Source of the DNA: an uncultured Ruminococcus sp.
Lineage (GTDB): Bacteria; Bacillota; Clostridia; Oscillospirales; Acutalibacteraceae
Assembly (NCBI GenBank): GCA_902767845.1
Contig: CACXIV010000001.1
Span: forward strand, 62,001-126,000
Length of the DNA: 64,000 bases
Direction of reading: 5' to 3'
Program-made: the position numbers and the translations under genes
Shown here: positions 46,077 through 53,443 of the stretch, piece after piece
Numbering within the stretch: the first letter of the stretch is position 1
Layout of the letters: each line of letters opens with the position of its first letter
The notes under the pieces: model-generated
Databases searched by the model: none
What the model was told of the DNA's origin: nothing
The model's input: the letters and a program-made list of their open reading frames with translations, nothing else

Positions 46077-46532
46077 TTATTGATTTTTTAAAGCTATCAT
46101 CTCGTCAACAAGCTCCGCTGCCTCTCTGACAAGCGTTGGGCAGGGTCGTTTTTTGTAGTATTCGCCGGTTCGCTTTTCTGGAACGCCGCCCTCGGCGGTG
46201 CTGACGCCGCTCAAAAGCTCGCGGCAGACTATCGAGCCGTTCTTTTCTTTGAACCTCGCGCAGAAGTCCTGTATCAGTTTATAGTGCTCTGTTTTTGCCT
46301 TTCTGTCTGTCGGGTCGCTGTATCCTTTGACAAGTCCGAGCACCATAGCCGCTCCGCTGACCGCGCCGCAGACCTCCCTCATGCGCCCGAGCCCTCCGCC
46401 GAAGGACGAGGCGAGCATGGCTGCCGTATGTTTGTCAAGCCCGGTCAGATCCTCAAAAGCGAGCAGCACCGACTGCGCGCAGTTGAAGCCCTCGTAAAAA
46501 TATTTTTCCGCGGTTAATCCGTGTTCTTTCAT
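46077..46532 (-). CDS. C_GCAxxG_C_C family redox-type protein
   Basis: This 151-residue protein carries the C_GCAxxG_C_C pattern: a first Cys in GFNCAQSVLL, CGAVSGAAMVLG at about 54-65, then Cys in DFCARF and IVCREL. The family is found in anaerobes and is thought to be redox-active, with an unknown substrate. The start is ATG 46532, with GGTGATG upstream; the in-frame ATG at 46541 is less likely. It has its own promoter at 46549-46577. It is a single gene, near the Fe-S scaffold pair but not cotranscribed with it. Confidence 0.85.
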   Translation of the reverse strand: MKEHGLTAEKYFYEGFNCAQSVLLAFEDLTGLDKHTAAMLASSFGGGLGRMREVCGAVSGAAMVLGLVKGYSDPTDRKAKTEHYKLIQDFCARFKEKNGSIVCRELLSGVSTAEGGVPEKRTGEYYKKRPCPTLVREAAELVDEMIALKNQ

Positions 46533-46548
46533 AATCATCACCAGTCCA

Positions 46549-46577
46549 AGTATATAATAATAAGATAATTATTTCAA
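46549..46577 (-). promoter_or_regulatory. Sigma-A promoter of the C_GCAxxG_C_C gene
   Basis: On the minus strand, TTGAAA (46577-46572) and TATACT (46554-46549) are 17 bases apart. Confidence 0.7.
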
Positions 46578-46595
46578 GTTTTTTAAATTAACCTC

Positions 46596-46624
46596 GTGAC
46601 AAACTCCGCGCGGTTTGATATTAT
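46596..46624 (+). promoter_or_regulatory. Sigma-A promoter of the GH53 gene
   Basis: GTGACA (46596-46601), a 17-base spacer and TATTAT (46619-46624). The GH53 start is 25 bases further on. Confidence 0.68.
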
Positions 46625-46648
46625 ATAGATAAGAAAAGAGGTGCTTTT

Positions 46649-48121
46649 ATGCTTAAAAAATCAATTTGTATAATACTCGCTTTGTTGATGATCCTTTCGT
46701 TTTCCGTAACCGCCTTTGCGGAGGACGGCGATGTGAACGTAGAGAGGATAGATTTTAAGAACCCGGGGTTTATTCGCGGTATGGATGTGTCATCCGTGAT
46801 CTCGCTCGAGGCGTCGGGAGTGACCTTCAAAAATGAGGACGGCGAGACCGAGGATCTTTTTAAGCTTTTGTCCGATCACGGCGTTAACTACATCCGCGTC
46901 AGGGTTTGGAACGACCCCTACGACAGCTCGGGCAACGGCTACGGCGGCGGCAACAGTGACGTTCAAAAGGCGTGCGAGATAGGAAAGAGAGCCGCGCGAT
47001 ACGGCATGAAGCTCCTTGTCGACTTTCATTACTCGGATTTCTGGGCTGATCCCGGTAAGCAAAAGGCTCCTAAGGCGTGGGACGGCATGACCGTAGCTCA
47101 AAAGGCTCAGGCGCTTTATGACTATACATATAATTCTTTAAACGAAATAAAATCAGCAGGAGCAGCGATCGGAATGGTTCAGATCGGCAACGAGACCAAT
47201 TCCGGAATCGCAGGGGAGAGCGGACATTCGGAGATGGCGCGGCTCTTTAATTCAGGCGCTTCGGCAGTAAGGGCTTTTGACGAAAATGTACTTGTTGCGC
47301 TCCACTTCACGAATCCCGAAAACAAAAACGCGATCATATGGTTTGCCGATTACCTGAACGAATACAATGTCGATTACGACGTGTTCGCGGTATCCTACTA
47401 TCCCTACTGGCACGGCAGCCTTGAAAACCTAACAGCCGTGCTCGACTATGCCGCAAATACGTACAATAAATACGCCATGGTAGCCGAAACCTCATACGCC
47501 AACGATCTCAGGGACACAGACGGCCATCCCAACACCGTCAGCGCGTGGAACAACAATACGGGCGACAACCTGCTCTGGGAGTTCACCCCTCAGGGACAGG
47601 CGGAAGAGGTGCGCGCCGTAATGAACGCGGTCAACAATGTCAACAACGGCAGGGGACTGGGAGTTTTCTACTGGGAAGGCGCGTGGATCTCCGTCGGCGA
47701 TACTCGCAGACTCGGCGGCGACGCTTACGATACAAGAGTCGCGCAAAACAAGCTGCTTTGGGAGAAATACGGCTCGGGCTGGGCTTCAAGCTATTCCGTA
47801 GAGTACGATCCTGACGACGCCGGAGTGTATTACGGCGGCTGTGCGGTAGAGAATCAGGCGTTTTTCGATCCGTCCGGAAAGGCGCTGCCCTCGCTCGCGG
47901 TGTTCAAAATAGTCCGCGGAGACGCTTCGTTGGGCGATGTGAACGCTGACAAAGTCATAACCGTTGCCGACGCTACCCTTGTTCAGCAGCACGCCGCGGA
48001 GATGATCGTCCTCGAAGGCGACAGCCTGATCGCAGCGGATACGAACCGTGACGGCGTTGTCACCGTCGCCGACGCCACGCTTATCCAACAGTACGCGGCG
48101 GAAATGATAGACAGTTTTTAA
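46649..48121 (+). CDS. Secreted GH53 arabinogalactan endo-beta-1,4-galactanase with type I dockerin
   Basis: This enzyme cuts beta-1,4-galactan side chains of pectin. The 490 residues begin with a signal peptide (cleavage about after Ala24). The GH53 catalytic domain (about 40-385) carries NETN at about 181 and VAETSY at about 280, the likely acid/base and nucleophile Glu, and RVWNDPYD near 90. The C-terminal dockerin (about 427-490) has two calcium loops, DVNADKVITVAD and DTNRDGVVTVAD, each followed by ATL-QQ-AAEM. A dockerin implies attachment to a cohesin scaffold, as in Ruminococcus cellulosomes; no scaffold gene is in this window. The start follows a GAGGTG ribosome site. Confidence 0.94.
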   Translation: MLKKSICIILALLMILSFSVTAFAEDGDVNVERIDFKNPGFIRGMDVSSVISLEASGVTFKNEDGETEDLFKLLSDHGVNYIRVRVWNDPYDSSGNGYGGGNSDVQKACEIGKRAARYGMKLLVDFHYSDFWADPGKQKAPKAWDGMTVAQKAQALYDYTYNSLNEIKSAGAAIGMVQIGNETNSGIAGESGHSEMARLFNSGASAVRAFDENVLVALHFTNPENKNAIIWFADYLNEYNVDYDVFAVSYYPYWHGSLENLTAVLDYAANTYNKYAMVAETSYANDLRDTDGHPNTVSAWNNNTGDNLLWEFTPQGQAEEVRAVMNAVNNVNNGRGLGVFYWEGAWISVGDTRRLGGDAYDTRVAQNKLLWEKYGSGWASSYSVEYDPDDAGVYYGGCAVENQAFFDPSGKALPSLAVFKIVRGDASLGDVNADKVITVADATLVQQHAAEMIVLEGDSLIAADTNRDGVVTVADATLIQQYAAEMIDSF

Positions 48122-48136
48122 AATACGGCATACGGA

Positions 48137-48170
48137 AAGCGCGCCCGATTTTAGTCGGACGCGTTTTTTT
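48137..48170 (+). terminator. Terminator after the GH53 gene
   Basis: CCGA (48145-48148) pairs with TCGG (48155-48158), with a GCGC/GCGC extension across one mismatch. A run of seven T follows at 48164-48170. Confidence 0.75.
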
Positions 48171-48465
48171 AGCTGTAATACGAGGCTATGGCTTTGAGCT
48201 TTTTAACAGCTCTGTTAATATGCCTGTTTACCGTGGAGGGGGATACGCCCAGCTCCGCGGCGATATCCTTCTGCATTTTTCCGCTGATGTAGTATTCGGT
48301 CAGGCAGAACCTTTGAAGCTCGGTCAGCTCGCCTTTGATGGAGCGGCACAGAACGCGTGTTATCATCTTGTGCTCGGAATCTTCCGCGCCGTTGCCGATC
48401 TTGCTGTAAATGCCGGAGATGGTATTTATGTTATCGTCCCCGATATGCACAACTGAGGTCCTCAT
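48169..48465 (-). CDS. Sigma-70 region 4-like DNA-binding protein
   Basis: This 98-residue protein ends in a helix-turn-helix typical of sigma-70 region 4 (about residues 48-98). The stretch LTELQRFCLTEYY precedes KDIAAELGVSPSTVNRHINRAVKKLK. The first 45 residues are variable and contain no region 2, so it is not a complete sigma factor. Similar small regulators occur on Clostridia mobile elements. ATG 48465 is chosen because GGGGTGG precedes it; the frame is open to 48528, but that part is inside the upstream gene. Its start overlaps the stop of the coiled-coil gene at one base. Confidence 0.75.
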   Translation of the reverse strand: MRTSVVHIGDDNINTISGIYSKIGNGAEDSEHKMITRVLCRSIKGELTELQRFCLTEYYISGKMQKDIAAELGVSPSTVNRHINRAVKKLKAIASYYS

Positions 48466-48671
48466 TACGCCACCCCGCGGTATCTTTGCATAAGGTGGTC
48501 GGCTGTTCTCAGACATTCGCTGTAGCACGTTCGGTACTGGGCGAGCTTTGCGTCGATCTCTTTCTTTTGAGAGAGATTCGATTTTTTGCGCTGAGCCTTG
48601 AGCCGGAGTATAACCTCGTTAAGCTTTTCGGCGGTATCGGTATATTCGCGTGACCATTCATAATAATTCAT
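48465..48671 (-). CDS. Small coiled-coil protein paired with the sigma-like gene
   Basis: This is a 68-residue, highly charged helical protein. Leu/Ile/Lys-rich heptads (about residues 12-48) suggest a coiled coil, with two Cys near residues 49 and 53. I do not recognise a family. The ATG at 48671 follows AGAAGGACG. Its TAA shares a base with the ATG of the sigma-like gene (TAATG), so the two are translationally coupled. They share a promoter at 48755-48783. Confidence 0.7.
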   Translation of the reverse strand: MNYYEWSREYTDTAEKLNEVILRLKAQRKKSNLSQKKEIDAKLAQYRTCYSECLRTADHLMQRYRGVA

Positions 48672-48722
48672 TTATCGTCCTTCTTTCAAAACGTGGATTT
48701 GTAATTTTGTCAGACGGAGTGG

Positions 48723-48747
48723 GGCGGATCCGCCGCAGCATTTGCTG
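48723..48747. promoter_or_regulatory. Stacked palindromes in the coiled-coil gene leader
   Basis: GGCGGATCCGCC (48723-48734) and CAGCATTTGCTG (48736-48747) are both perfect inverted repeats lying next to each other. They are at the expected transcription start of the minus-strand promoter 48755-48783, so an operator or leader hairpin is possible. Confidence 0.45.
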
Positions 48748-48754
48748 TAATTCT

Positions 48755-48783
48755 ATTATAACGCATTTTTCAAACAAAATCAA
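48755..48783 (-). promoter_or_regulatory. Sigma-A promoter of the coiled-coil/sigma-like operon
   Basis: On the minus strand, TTGATT (48783-48778) and TATAAT (48760-48755) are 17 bases apart. Confidence 0.72.
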
Positions 48784-49137
48784 ACGCATGTTCGATAAAT
48801 AAAAGCTGATCACGGCATTGTGTCATTGTACGGACAATGCTCCCGGGTCGGGTATTATTTTTGCTCGGTTGTTCCATAATTGCCGGATTTGCCGAATAAA
48901 CCTGAGCTTTACGGGCTTTTTCGCGTGAAAAAATGATAATTTTATTCCGTAAACGAATAAAAAAGTGCCAAACCGCAAAAGATATTTTTGTACCATTTGC
49001 TGTATGAGAAAAAATGAGAATACACATTTCAAACAGTTTTTCGTTTTTATCAAAAAATAGTGCACAAAGATTTAAAGCGCTTTTTGTACAACTTGTCATT
49101 TTGCCTGTTTAGTTAGGACAAAATCACGATTTGGCAC

Positions 49138-49166
49138 TTGAAAAAAGGGCTCGATAATTGTATAAT
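49138..49166 (+). promoter_or_regulatory. Sigma-A promoter of the candidate small RNA
   Basis: TTGAAA (49138-49143), exactly 17 bases and TATAAT (49161-49166). No gene begins before the terminator at 49304-49335. Confidence 0.7.
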
Positions 49167-49172
49167 ATATAA

Positions 49173-49335
49173 AAATGAACCGAGATTTATTGCTGTTTTG
49201 ACTTGATTTATTGTCGAAATTTAACATCTGACGGTTCTGTAAATTCGGTAAAATGATATGATTCATTTTTGAAGCATTCATTTTCATAAAACACACAATC
49301 GCGAAAGAGGCTGCCCGCAGGCTGCCTCTTTTGCT
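49173..49335 (+). ncRNA. Candidate small RNA of about 160 nt
   Basis: A consensus promoter ends at 49166 and a strong terminator stem AAAGAGGC/GCCTCTTT lies at 49304-49332, followed by TTTT. Between them no reading frame exceeds a few codons, apart from an eight-codon MNRDLLLF-type peptide. A further stem joins ACCGAgATTTA (about 49179-49189) with TAAATTCGGT (about 49240-49249) across one bulged G. degV downstream has its own promoter (49352-49380), so this looks like an independent transcript rather than a leader. The sequence matches no RNA family I recognise. Confidence 0.5.
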
Positions 49336-49336
49336 T
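49304..49336 (+). terminator. Terminator of the candidate small RNA
   Basis: AAAGAGGC (49304-49311) pairs with GCCTCTTT (about 49324-49332), with GCC/GGC pairs inside across one bulged T. A T-rich tail follows. Confidence 0.8.
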
Positions 49337-49351
49337 TTAAATGAAAAAATA

Positions 49352-49380
49352 TTGCAATACAGATAAAATCATGCTATAAT
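49352..49380 (+). promoter_or_regulatory. Sigma-A promoter of the degV gene
   Basis: TTGCAA (49352-49357), a 17-base spacer and TATAAT (49375-49380) with a TGC extended -10 element. Confidence 0.72.
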
Positions 49381-49430
49381 AAAACCGCACAGTAATTTGC
49401 GCGCTAATATGAAAGATTTGAGGGATAATT

Positions 49431-50279
49431 ATGAAGATCAAAATCACATCAGACAGCACCTGCGACCTTTCACCTGAGCTTATAAAAAAATATGATATAG
49501 ACATCCTTCCTCTGTATGTCGTCATGGGCGACGACACGCTAAAGGACGGTATCGAGGCCACCCCAAAGGATATTTATGAATTTGTAGACAAAACCGGAGT
49601 TCTTCCAAAGACCTCCGCGCCCAATCTCAGTGACTTTATCGATTTGTTCAAAAAATACACCGAACAGGGCTTTGAGGTCATCCACTTCAATATCAGCTCT
49701 GATTTTTCGAGCTCCTACGCTACGGCGTGTCTTGCCGCCGCCGAGGTAGGCGGAGTAAGGATCGTCGATACCCGTAACCTCTCCACAGGCTCCGGACTCG
49801 TCGTCCTCCATGCCTGCGAGATGGCTCAAAGCGGCGCTTCCGCCGAGGAGATCGCCAAGGAATGTTCAGAGCTCACCGGAAGGGTAGAGGCGAGCTTCGT
49901 CGTCGACAGCATTGATTATCTCCACAAGGGCGGCAGATGCTCGTCGGTAGCGGCTTTGGGCGCTAATCTCTTAAAGCTCAAGCCCTGTATCGAGGTTATC
50001 GACGGCAAGATGAAGTCCGCCAAAAAGTACCGCGGACTGATCGACCGCGTAATCCTCAATTATGTTACCGACAGGCTGCTCGGCAGGGATGATATCGACA
50101 AGCACAGGATCTTTATCACTCATACAAAGTGCAGCAAGCATATCGTGGACGACGTAAGGAAAAAGATCAGCGAGCTCAGCCCCGGCTTTGATGAGATACT
50201 CGAAACGACCGCCGGATGTACTATCACCAGTCACTGCGGTCCTTATACGCTGGGAATACTGTTTATCCGCAAGGGCTGA
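49431..50279 (+). CDS. DegV family protein (FakB-type fatty acid-binding protein)
   Basis: DegV proteins bind a fatty acid and present it to FakA for phosphorylation. The 282 residues have the opening ITSDSTCDLSPELI, PKTSAPNLSDF at about 60, the STGSGLVVL segment at about 118 and GRCSSVAALGANLLKLKP at about 166, all family hallmarks. The lipid-binding pocket residues fit a FakB-like protein, but the chain-length preference cannot be told. The partner FakA is at 27921. It has its own promoter and a strong terminator. Confidence 0.9.
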   Translation: MKIKITSDSTCDLSPELIKKYDIDILPLYVVMGDDTLKDGIEATPKDIYEFVDKTGVLPKTSAPNLSDFIDLFKKYTEQGFEVIHFNISSDFSSSYATACLAAAEVGGVRIVDTRNLSTGSGLVVLHACEMAQSGASAEEIAKECSELTGRVEASFVVDSIDYLHKGGRCSSVAALGANLLKLKPCIEVIDGKMKSAKKYRGLIDRVILNYVTDRLLGRDDIDKHRIFITHTKCSKHIVDDVRKKISELSPGFDEILETTAGCTITSHCGPYTLGILFIRKG

Positions 50280-50334
50280 TCATTCGCGGCGGGTCTGTTT
50301 TGACAGACAATGTTTCCATATAAATAACATAAAA

Positions 50335-50378
50335 ACGGGAGTTGAAAGTAATTCTTTCAACTCCCGTCGCTTTTTATT
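50335..50378. terminator. Bidirectional terminator between degV and the YebC gene
   Basis: A perfect 14-bp stem ACGGGAGTTGAAAG/CTTTCAACTCCCGT (50335-50348 and 50354-50367) with a five-base loop has an A run before and a T run after. Confidence 0.88.
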
Positions 50379-50402
50379 GATTTGATTAATAACCGCGTTG
50401 GC

Positions 50403-51137
50403 TTACTCTTCCTCCCAGTTGTGCCAGACGTTCTGGATATCGTCGTTATCCTCGAACATGTCGAGCATTTTCTGCATCTTTGTCGCGGTGTCCTCGTCCT
50501 CGAGCTTAACGTAGGTATCGGGAACCATCTCGAGCTCCGCTGAGGCGAAAACATAACCGAGCTTTTCGAGCTCTTCTCTTACGGCGCTGAAATCCTCGGG
50601 CTCGGTGTAGATGGTGAAGATATCCTCGTCGGCCTCAAAGTCAGCCGCTCCGACTTCGAGAGCGTCCGTCATAACGGTGTCCTCATCCTTTTCGAGATCC
50701 TCGCGCTCGATCACGATAACGCCCTTCTGGTTGAACATAAAGCTAACGCAGCCCTGCGCGCCCATGTTGCCGCCGAATTTATCAAAGTAATGGCGAACCT
50801 CGCCGGCTGTTCTGTTGCGGTTGTCGGTCAGAGCCTCAACTATAACGGCAACGCCGCTGGGACCGTAGCCCTCGTATGTAACGGCCTCGTAGTTGGTCGA
50901 ATCGCCGTCGCTTGCGGCCTTTTTGATGATACGCTCGATATTGTCGTTGGGAACGTTGGCGGCCTTAGCCTTTGCGATAGTATCTCTGAGCTTTGAGTTT
51001 ACGTTAGGATCGGCGCTGCCGCCGGTCTTGATCGCGACGATCAGCTCTCTGCCGATCTTGGTGAAAACCTTGGCGCGGGCGGCGTCGTTTTTACCTTTTT
51101 TCTGCTTGATGGTACTCCATTTGTTATGTCCTGACAT
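50403..51137 (-). CDS. YebC/PmpR family DNA-binding or ribosome-associated regulator
   Basis: This 244-residue protein has the family opening [19 protein letters not shown] and the central [22 protein letters not shown] at about 88. The C-terminus is acidic ([16 protein letters not shown]). YebC proteins were described as transcription regulators and, more recently, in relief of ribosome stalling at proline-rich motifs. This genome encodes proline-rich proteins such as the one at 11134. It has its own promoter at 51171-51199. Confidence 0.93.
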   Translation of the reverse strand: MSGHNKWSTIKQKKGKNDAARAKVFTKIGRELIVAIKTGGSADPNVNSKLRDTIAKAKAANVPNDNIERIIKKAASDGDSTNYEAVTYEGYGPSGVAVIVEALTDNRNRTAGEVRHYFDKFGGNMGAQGCVSFMFNQKGVIVIEREDLEKDEDTVMTDALEVGAADFEADEDIFTIYTEPEDFSAVREELEKLGYVFASAELEMVPDTYVKLEDEDTATKMQKMLDMFEDNDDIQNVWHNWEEE

Positions 51138-51170
51138 ATAATCATCCCTTTTGTTTTTTCTATCTTAAAA

Positions 51171-51199
51171 AGTATATCATAATAACATTTATCAGTCAA
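51171..51199 (-). promoter_or_regulatory. Sigma-A promoter of the YebC gene
   Basis: On the minus strand, TTGACT (51199-51194) and TATACT (51176-51171) are 17 bases apart. Confidence 0.78.
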
Positions 51200-51222
51200 G
51201 AAGCTATTTGAGCTAAAATAAT

Positions 51223-51246
51223 AAAGCTCCCGGAAAAGGGAGCTTT
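51223..51246 (-). terminator. Terminator after the Ala/Glu-rich anchored protein gene
   Basis: AAAGCTCCC (51223-51231) pairs with GGGAGCTTT (51238-51246) with a six-base loop, and on the minus strand it is followed by a T-rich tail. It lies just beyond the stop of the gene at 51255. Confidence 0.82.
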
Positions 51247-51254
51247 ATGCTTTG

Positions 51255-52289
51255 TTATTGAGCCTGAGCTGCGGCGACCTGATCGGGTGTAGCCGCGCCT
51301 TCCCTTACGAAGGGATAGTCGTTGATGTAAAGCGTGTCGCCGTCGAGCCTGAACTTCATATCCTTGTCAGACTGCTCGAGAACGATGTAGCTTATCGTCA
51401 CTGTGTCGTCCTTAACCGTGTAGATGCCCGACATCTCGATGTTGATGCTCACGGGGGTGTAGGTGTAGGGGTTGATGGTCATAGCCGTCTCATAATACTT
51501 GGCTGTGCCGTCCTTGTTGAACTCATAGATCAGAGTGTACTCGCCGGTGCTGTTGACCCATCGTCCGACGATATCGTCGTTGCCCGTAAAATCGTCCTCG
51601 CGCTTGATCTCGGGAGCGGAGTAGGCTTCCGCGGTAAACTCATATGTCTTTTCGGTGTTTTCAACGCTCGTAAAGGTCATTGTCCTTCCGGTGAATATGT
51701 TTCCGCTGAGCTCAACGGTGTATTCGCCGTCAAGGAAATACTGGGTAAGAAGATCGGAAAGCGTCACTGTAACAACGGTTTTGCCGTCCTCGTTCTTGGC
51801 TGTGGTGTAAGTGCCCTTGCCGGTGACGGTGCCGATGGTCGATTTAACCGTTCCGTCGCTCTCAAATGTAAAGTAGTAGTCGACGTCAAGCGTCTTTGTA
51901 GCCTCGTCTGAGGTCGCGTTGTCGTCCATTACCTGTATCTGTCTTACAAGGTGCCAGGTGCCCGTGATGTCGTTGTTGAAAAACAGCTTGATCACAAGCG
52001 CCGCGAGCGCCGCTATGACAACTATGACGATCGAAATCAAGATCGTTTTCTGGATGAGCGGCTTTTTGGAGACGGGAGCGGGAGCGATTTCGGTTTCCTC
52101 AACAGCTTCCGCTTCGGCGTCCTTAACAGCTTCTGCTGCGGCTTCCTCAGCAGCTTCCGCTGTTGCTTCTTCAGCGGTTTCCGCTGAGGCTTCTTCGGTC
52201 GCTTCCACAGCGGCTTCCTGTGTATCTTCTGTCAATGTATCGTTTTCCGTGATTTCTTCGGGGGTCTTTAGATCCTTATTTTCGTCCAA
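51255..52289 (-). CDS. Ala/Glu-rich membrane-anchored protein with lipocalin-like repeats
   Basis: This 344-residue protein has an acidic N-terminus with Ala/Glu repeats (about 24-66, such as AEEATAEAAEEAAAEA) and one membrane helix (about 83-104). The extracytoplasmic part has two lipocalin-like/DUF5640-type repeats, marked by TGTWHLV at about 110 and VGRWVNS at about 245. It is not a lipoprotein, since no lipobox is present. The start is TTG 52289, with GGAGG upstream. It resembles other such anchored proteins of Ruminococcaceae, with no known function. Confidence 0.75.
   Translation of the reverse strand: MDENKDLKTPEEITENDTLTEDTQEAAVEATEEASAETAEEATAEAAEEAAAEAVKDAEAEAVEETEIAPAPVSKKPLIQKTILISIVIVVIAALAALVIKLFFNNDITGTWHLVRQIQVMDDNATSDEATKTLDVDYYFTFESDGTVKSTIGTVTGKGTYTTAKNEDGKTVVTVTLSDLLTQYFLDGEYTVELSGNIFTGRTMTFTSVENTEKTYEFTAEAYSAPEIKREDDFTGNDDIVGRWVNSTGEYTLIYEFNKDGTAKYYETAMTINPYTYTPVSINIEMSGIYTVKDDTVTISYIVLEQSDKDMKFRLDGDTLYINDYPFVREGAATPDQVAAAQAQ
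52095..52220 (-). repeat. Ala/Glu-coding imperfect repeat
   Basis: GCTTCC/GCTTCT and TCAGCAGC/TCAGCGG words recur in the coding sequence of the anchored protein, encoding the Ala/Glu-rich N-terminus. It is low-complexity rather than a mobile repeat. Confidence 0.6.
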
Positions 52290-52320
52290 GACATATACCT
52301 CCTTAAATATACTAAACTAT

Positions 52321-52349
52321 ATAATACTACTTTTTTAAAATAAAATCAA
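52321..52349 (-). promoter_or_regulatory. Sigma-A promoter of the anchored protein gene
   Basis: On the minus strand, TTGATT (52349-52344) and TATTAT (52326-52321) are 17 bases apart. Confidence 0.7.
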
Positions 52350-52365
52350 GCGCAAAAAGGGTGAA

Positions 52366-52408
52366 AATAATTCTGATTTAGAATTATCACCTAAATTTCA
52401 GAATTATT
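52366..52408. promoter_or_regulatory. Inverted repeat between divergent promoters
   Basis: AATAATTCTG (52366-52375) pairs with CAGAATTATT (52399-52408), and TTTAG (52377-52381) pairs with CTAAA (52391-52395), giving a 15-bp stem. It lies between the anchored protein promoter and the yicC promoter. It lacks a T tract in either direction; it may be an operator. Confidence 0.4.
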
Positions 52409-52433
52409 AGATTACAGTTTTGTAATAACTCCA

Positions 52434-52462
52434 TTGTCAAATACGGCGCGTAGTGGTATAAT
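52434..52462 (+). promoter_or_regulatory. Sigma-A promoter of the yicC operon
   Basis: TTGTCA (52434-52439), a 17-base spacer and TATAAT (52457-52462) with a TGG extended -10 element. It is the only clear promoter seen ahead of the block to prkC. Confidence 0.78.
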
Positions 52463-52506
52463 AATGAGAAATGAAAATACTATAAATAGGAAAGAAGGTC
52501 GTTGTA

Positions 52507-53391
52507 ATGATTAAATCAATGACGGGCTTCGGCAGGTGCGAGACCGAGATCAACGGCAGAGAGATCACCGTTGAGATCAAAAGCGTTAATCACCGCTTTT
52601 TTGAATTTTCGGCGCGCACCCCGAGGGGCTACAACTTTCTTGACGACAAGCTAAAGAGCTTTGTGAACTCATATGTTGCCAGAGGCAAGATAGATGTGTT
52701 CGTAAGCGTGAGCCAGAGCGAGCAGACCCCGTCCGAGGTCACGGTCAATCACCAGCTCGTGTCGGGCTACCTCAACGCGATGAAGGAGATTTCCGGTACC
52801 TACGGTATCGAAAACGACGTCACCGTCGTATCTCTCGCGAGGTTCCCGGATGTGTTCACGGTGCACAAGGCTCCCGAGGATGAGGAGCAGATCACCGCAG
52901 ACGTGCTTACTGCCGCCAAGCAGGCGATCGACTCGTTCATAGCGATGCGCGAGGCGGAGGGAGAAAAGCTTAAAGCGGATATCCTCAGCCGCGCCGAGGT
53001 GATCCTCGGAATAGTCGAAAAGATAGAGGAGCGCTCGCCGCAGACCGTAAAGGAATACGAGCAGAGGCTGCTCGAAAGGATCCGTCAGACGCTCGAGAGT
53101 TTCAGTGTTGAGATCGACGAGCAGAGGGTGCTGACCGAGGTCGCCGTATTCTCGGACAAGGTCGCGGTGGCTGAGGAGACCGTAAGGCTCAGGAGCCATT
53201 TTGACCAGTTGAAGAAGATACTCGAGCTCAACGAGCCGGTCGGCAGAAAGATCGACTTTATTATCCAGGAGATGAACCGCGAGGCGAACACGATCGGCTC
53301 AAAGGTTCAGGATTCCACTCTCGCGCACATGGTCGTTGAGATCAAAGGCGAGATCGAAAAAATCAGAGAGCAGGTTCAAAACATCGAATAA
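52507..53391 (+). CDS. yicC: YicC family endoribonuclease
   Basis: YicC proteins (YloC in Bacillus) are endoribonucleases that affect RNA decay. The 294 residues begin MIKSMTGFGR and contain EIKSVNHRFFE at about 29, FIIQEMNREANTIGSK at about 258 and a C-terminal helical end. The N-terminal YicC_N domain and the DUF1732 C-terminal domain are both recognisable. The start has GGAAAGAAGG upstream. It opens the block with remA, gmk and rpoZ, the standard Firmicutes order. Confidence 0.95.
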   Translation: MIKSMTGFGRCETEINGREITVEIKSVNHRFFEFSARTPRGYNFLDDKLKSFVNSYVARGKIDVFVSVSQSEQTPSEVTVNHQLVSGYLNAMKEISGTYGIENDVTVVSLARFPDVFTVHKAPEDEEQITADVLTAAKQAIDSFIAMREAEGEKLKADILSRAEVILGIVEKIEERSPQTVKEYEQRLLERIRQTLESFSVEIDEQRVLTEVAVFSDKVAVAEETVRLRSHFDQLKKILELNEPVGRKIDFIIQEMNREANTIGSKVQDSTLAHMVVEIKGEIEKIREQVQNIE

Positions 53392-53443
53392 TAGTTTCTG
53401 TCATCCCGGTCGGATGACGGCGTTTATCAATGAGGGTATTTTT

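Larger units (their letters stand above)
48672..49137. other. AT-rich gene-free stretch between the sigma-like unit and the sRNA candidate
   Basis: No credible gene is seen here. It contains the leader and promoter of the coiled-coil/sigma unit near its left end (48723-48783). The remaining bases are AT-rich, with an inverted GTGCCAAA/TTTGGCAC pair (48966-48973 and 49130-49137) far apart. Two short minus-strand frames have poor composition and no ribosome site. Confidence 0.6.

Noticed and set aside
48770..49099. Short minus-strand frames in the AT-rich region
   Set aside because: They lack ribosome sites, have odd composition and resemble no family.
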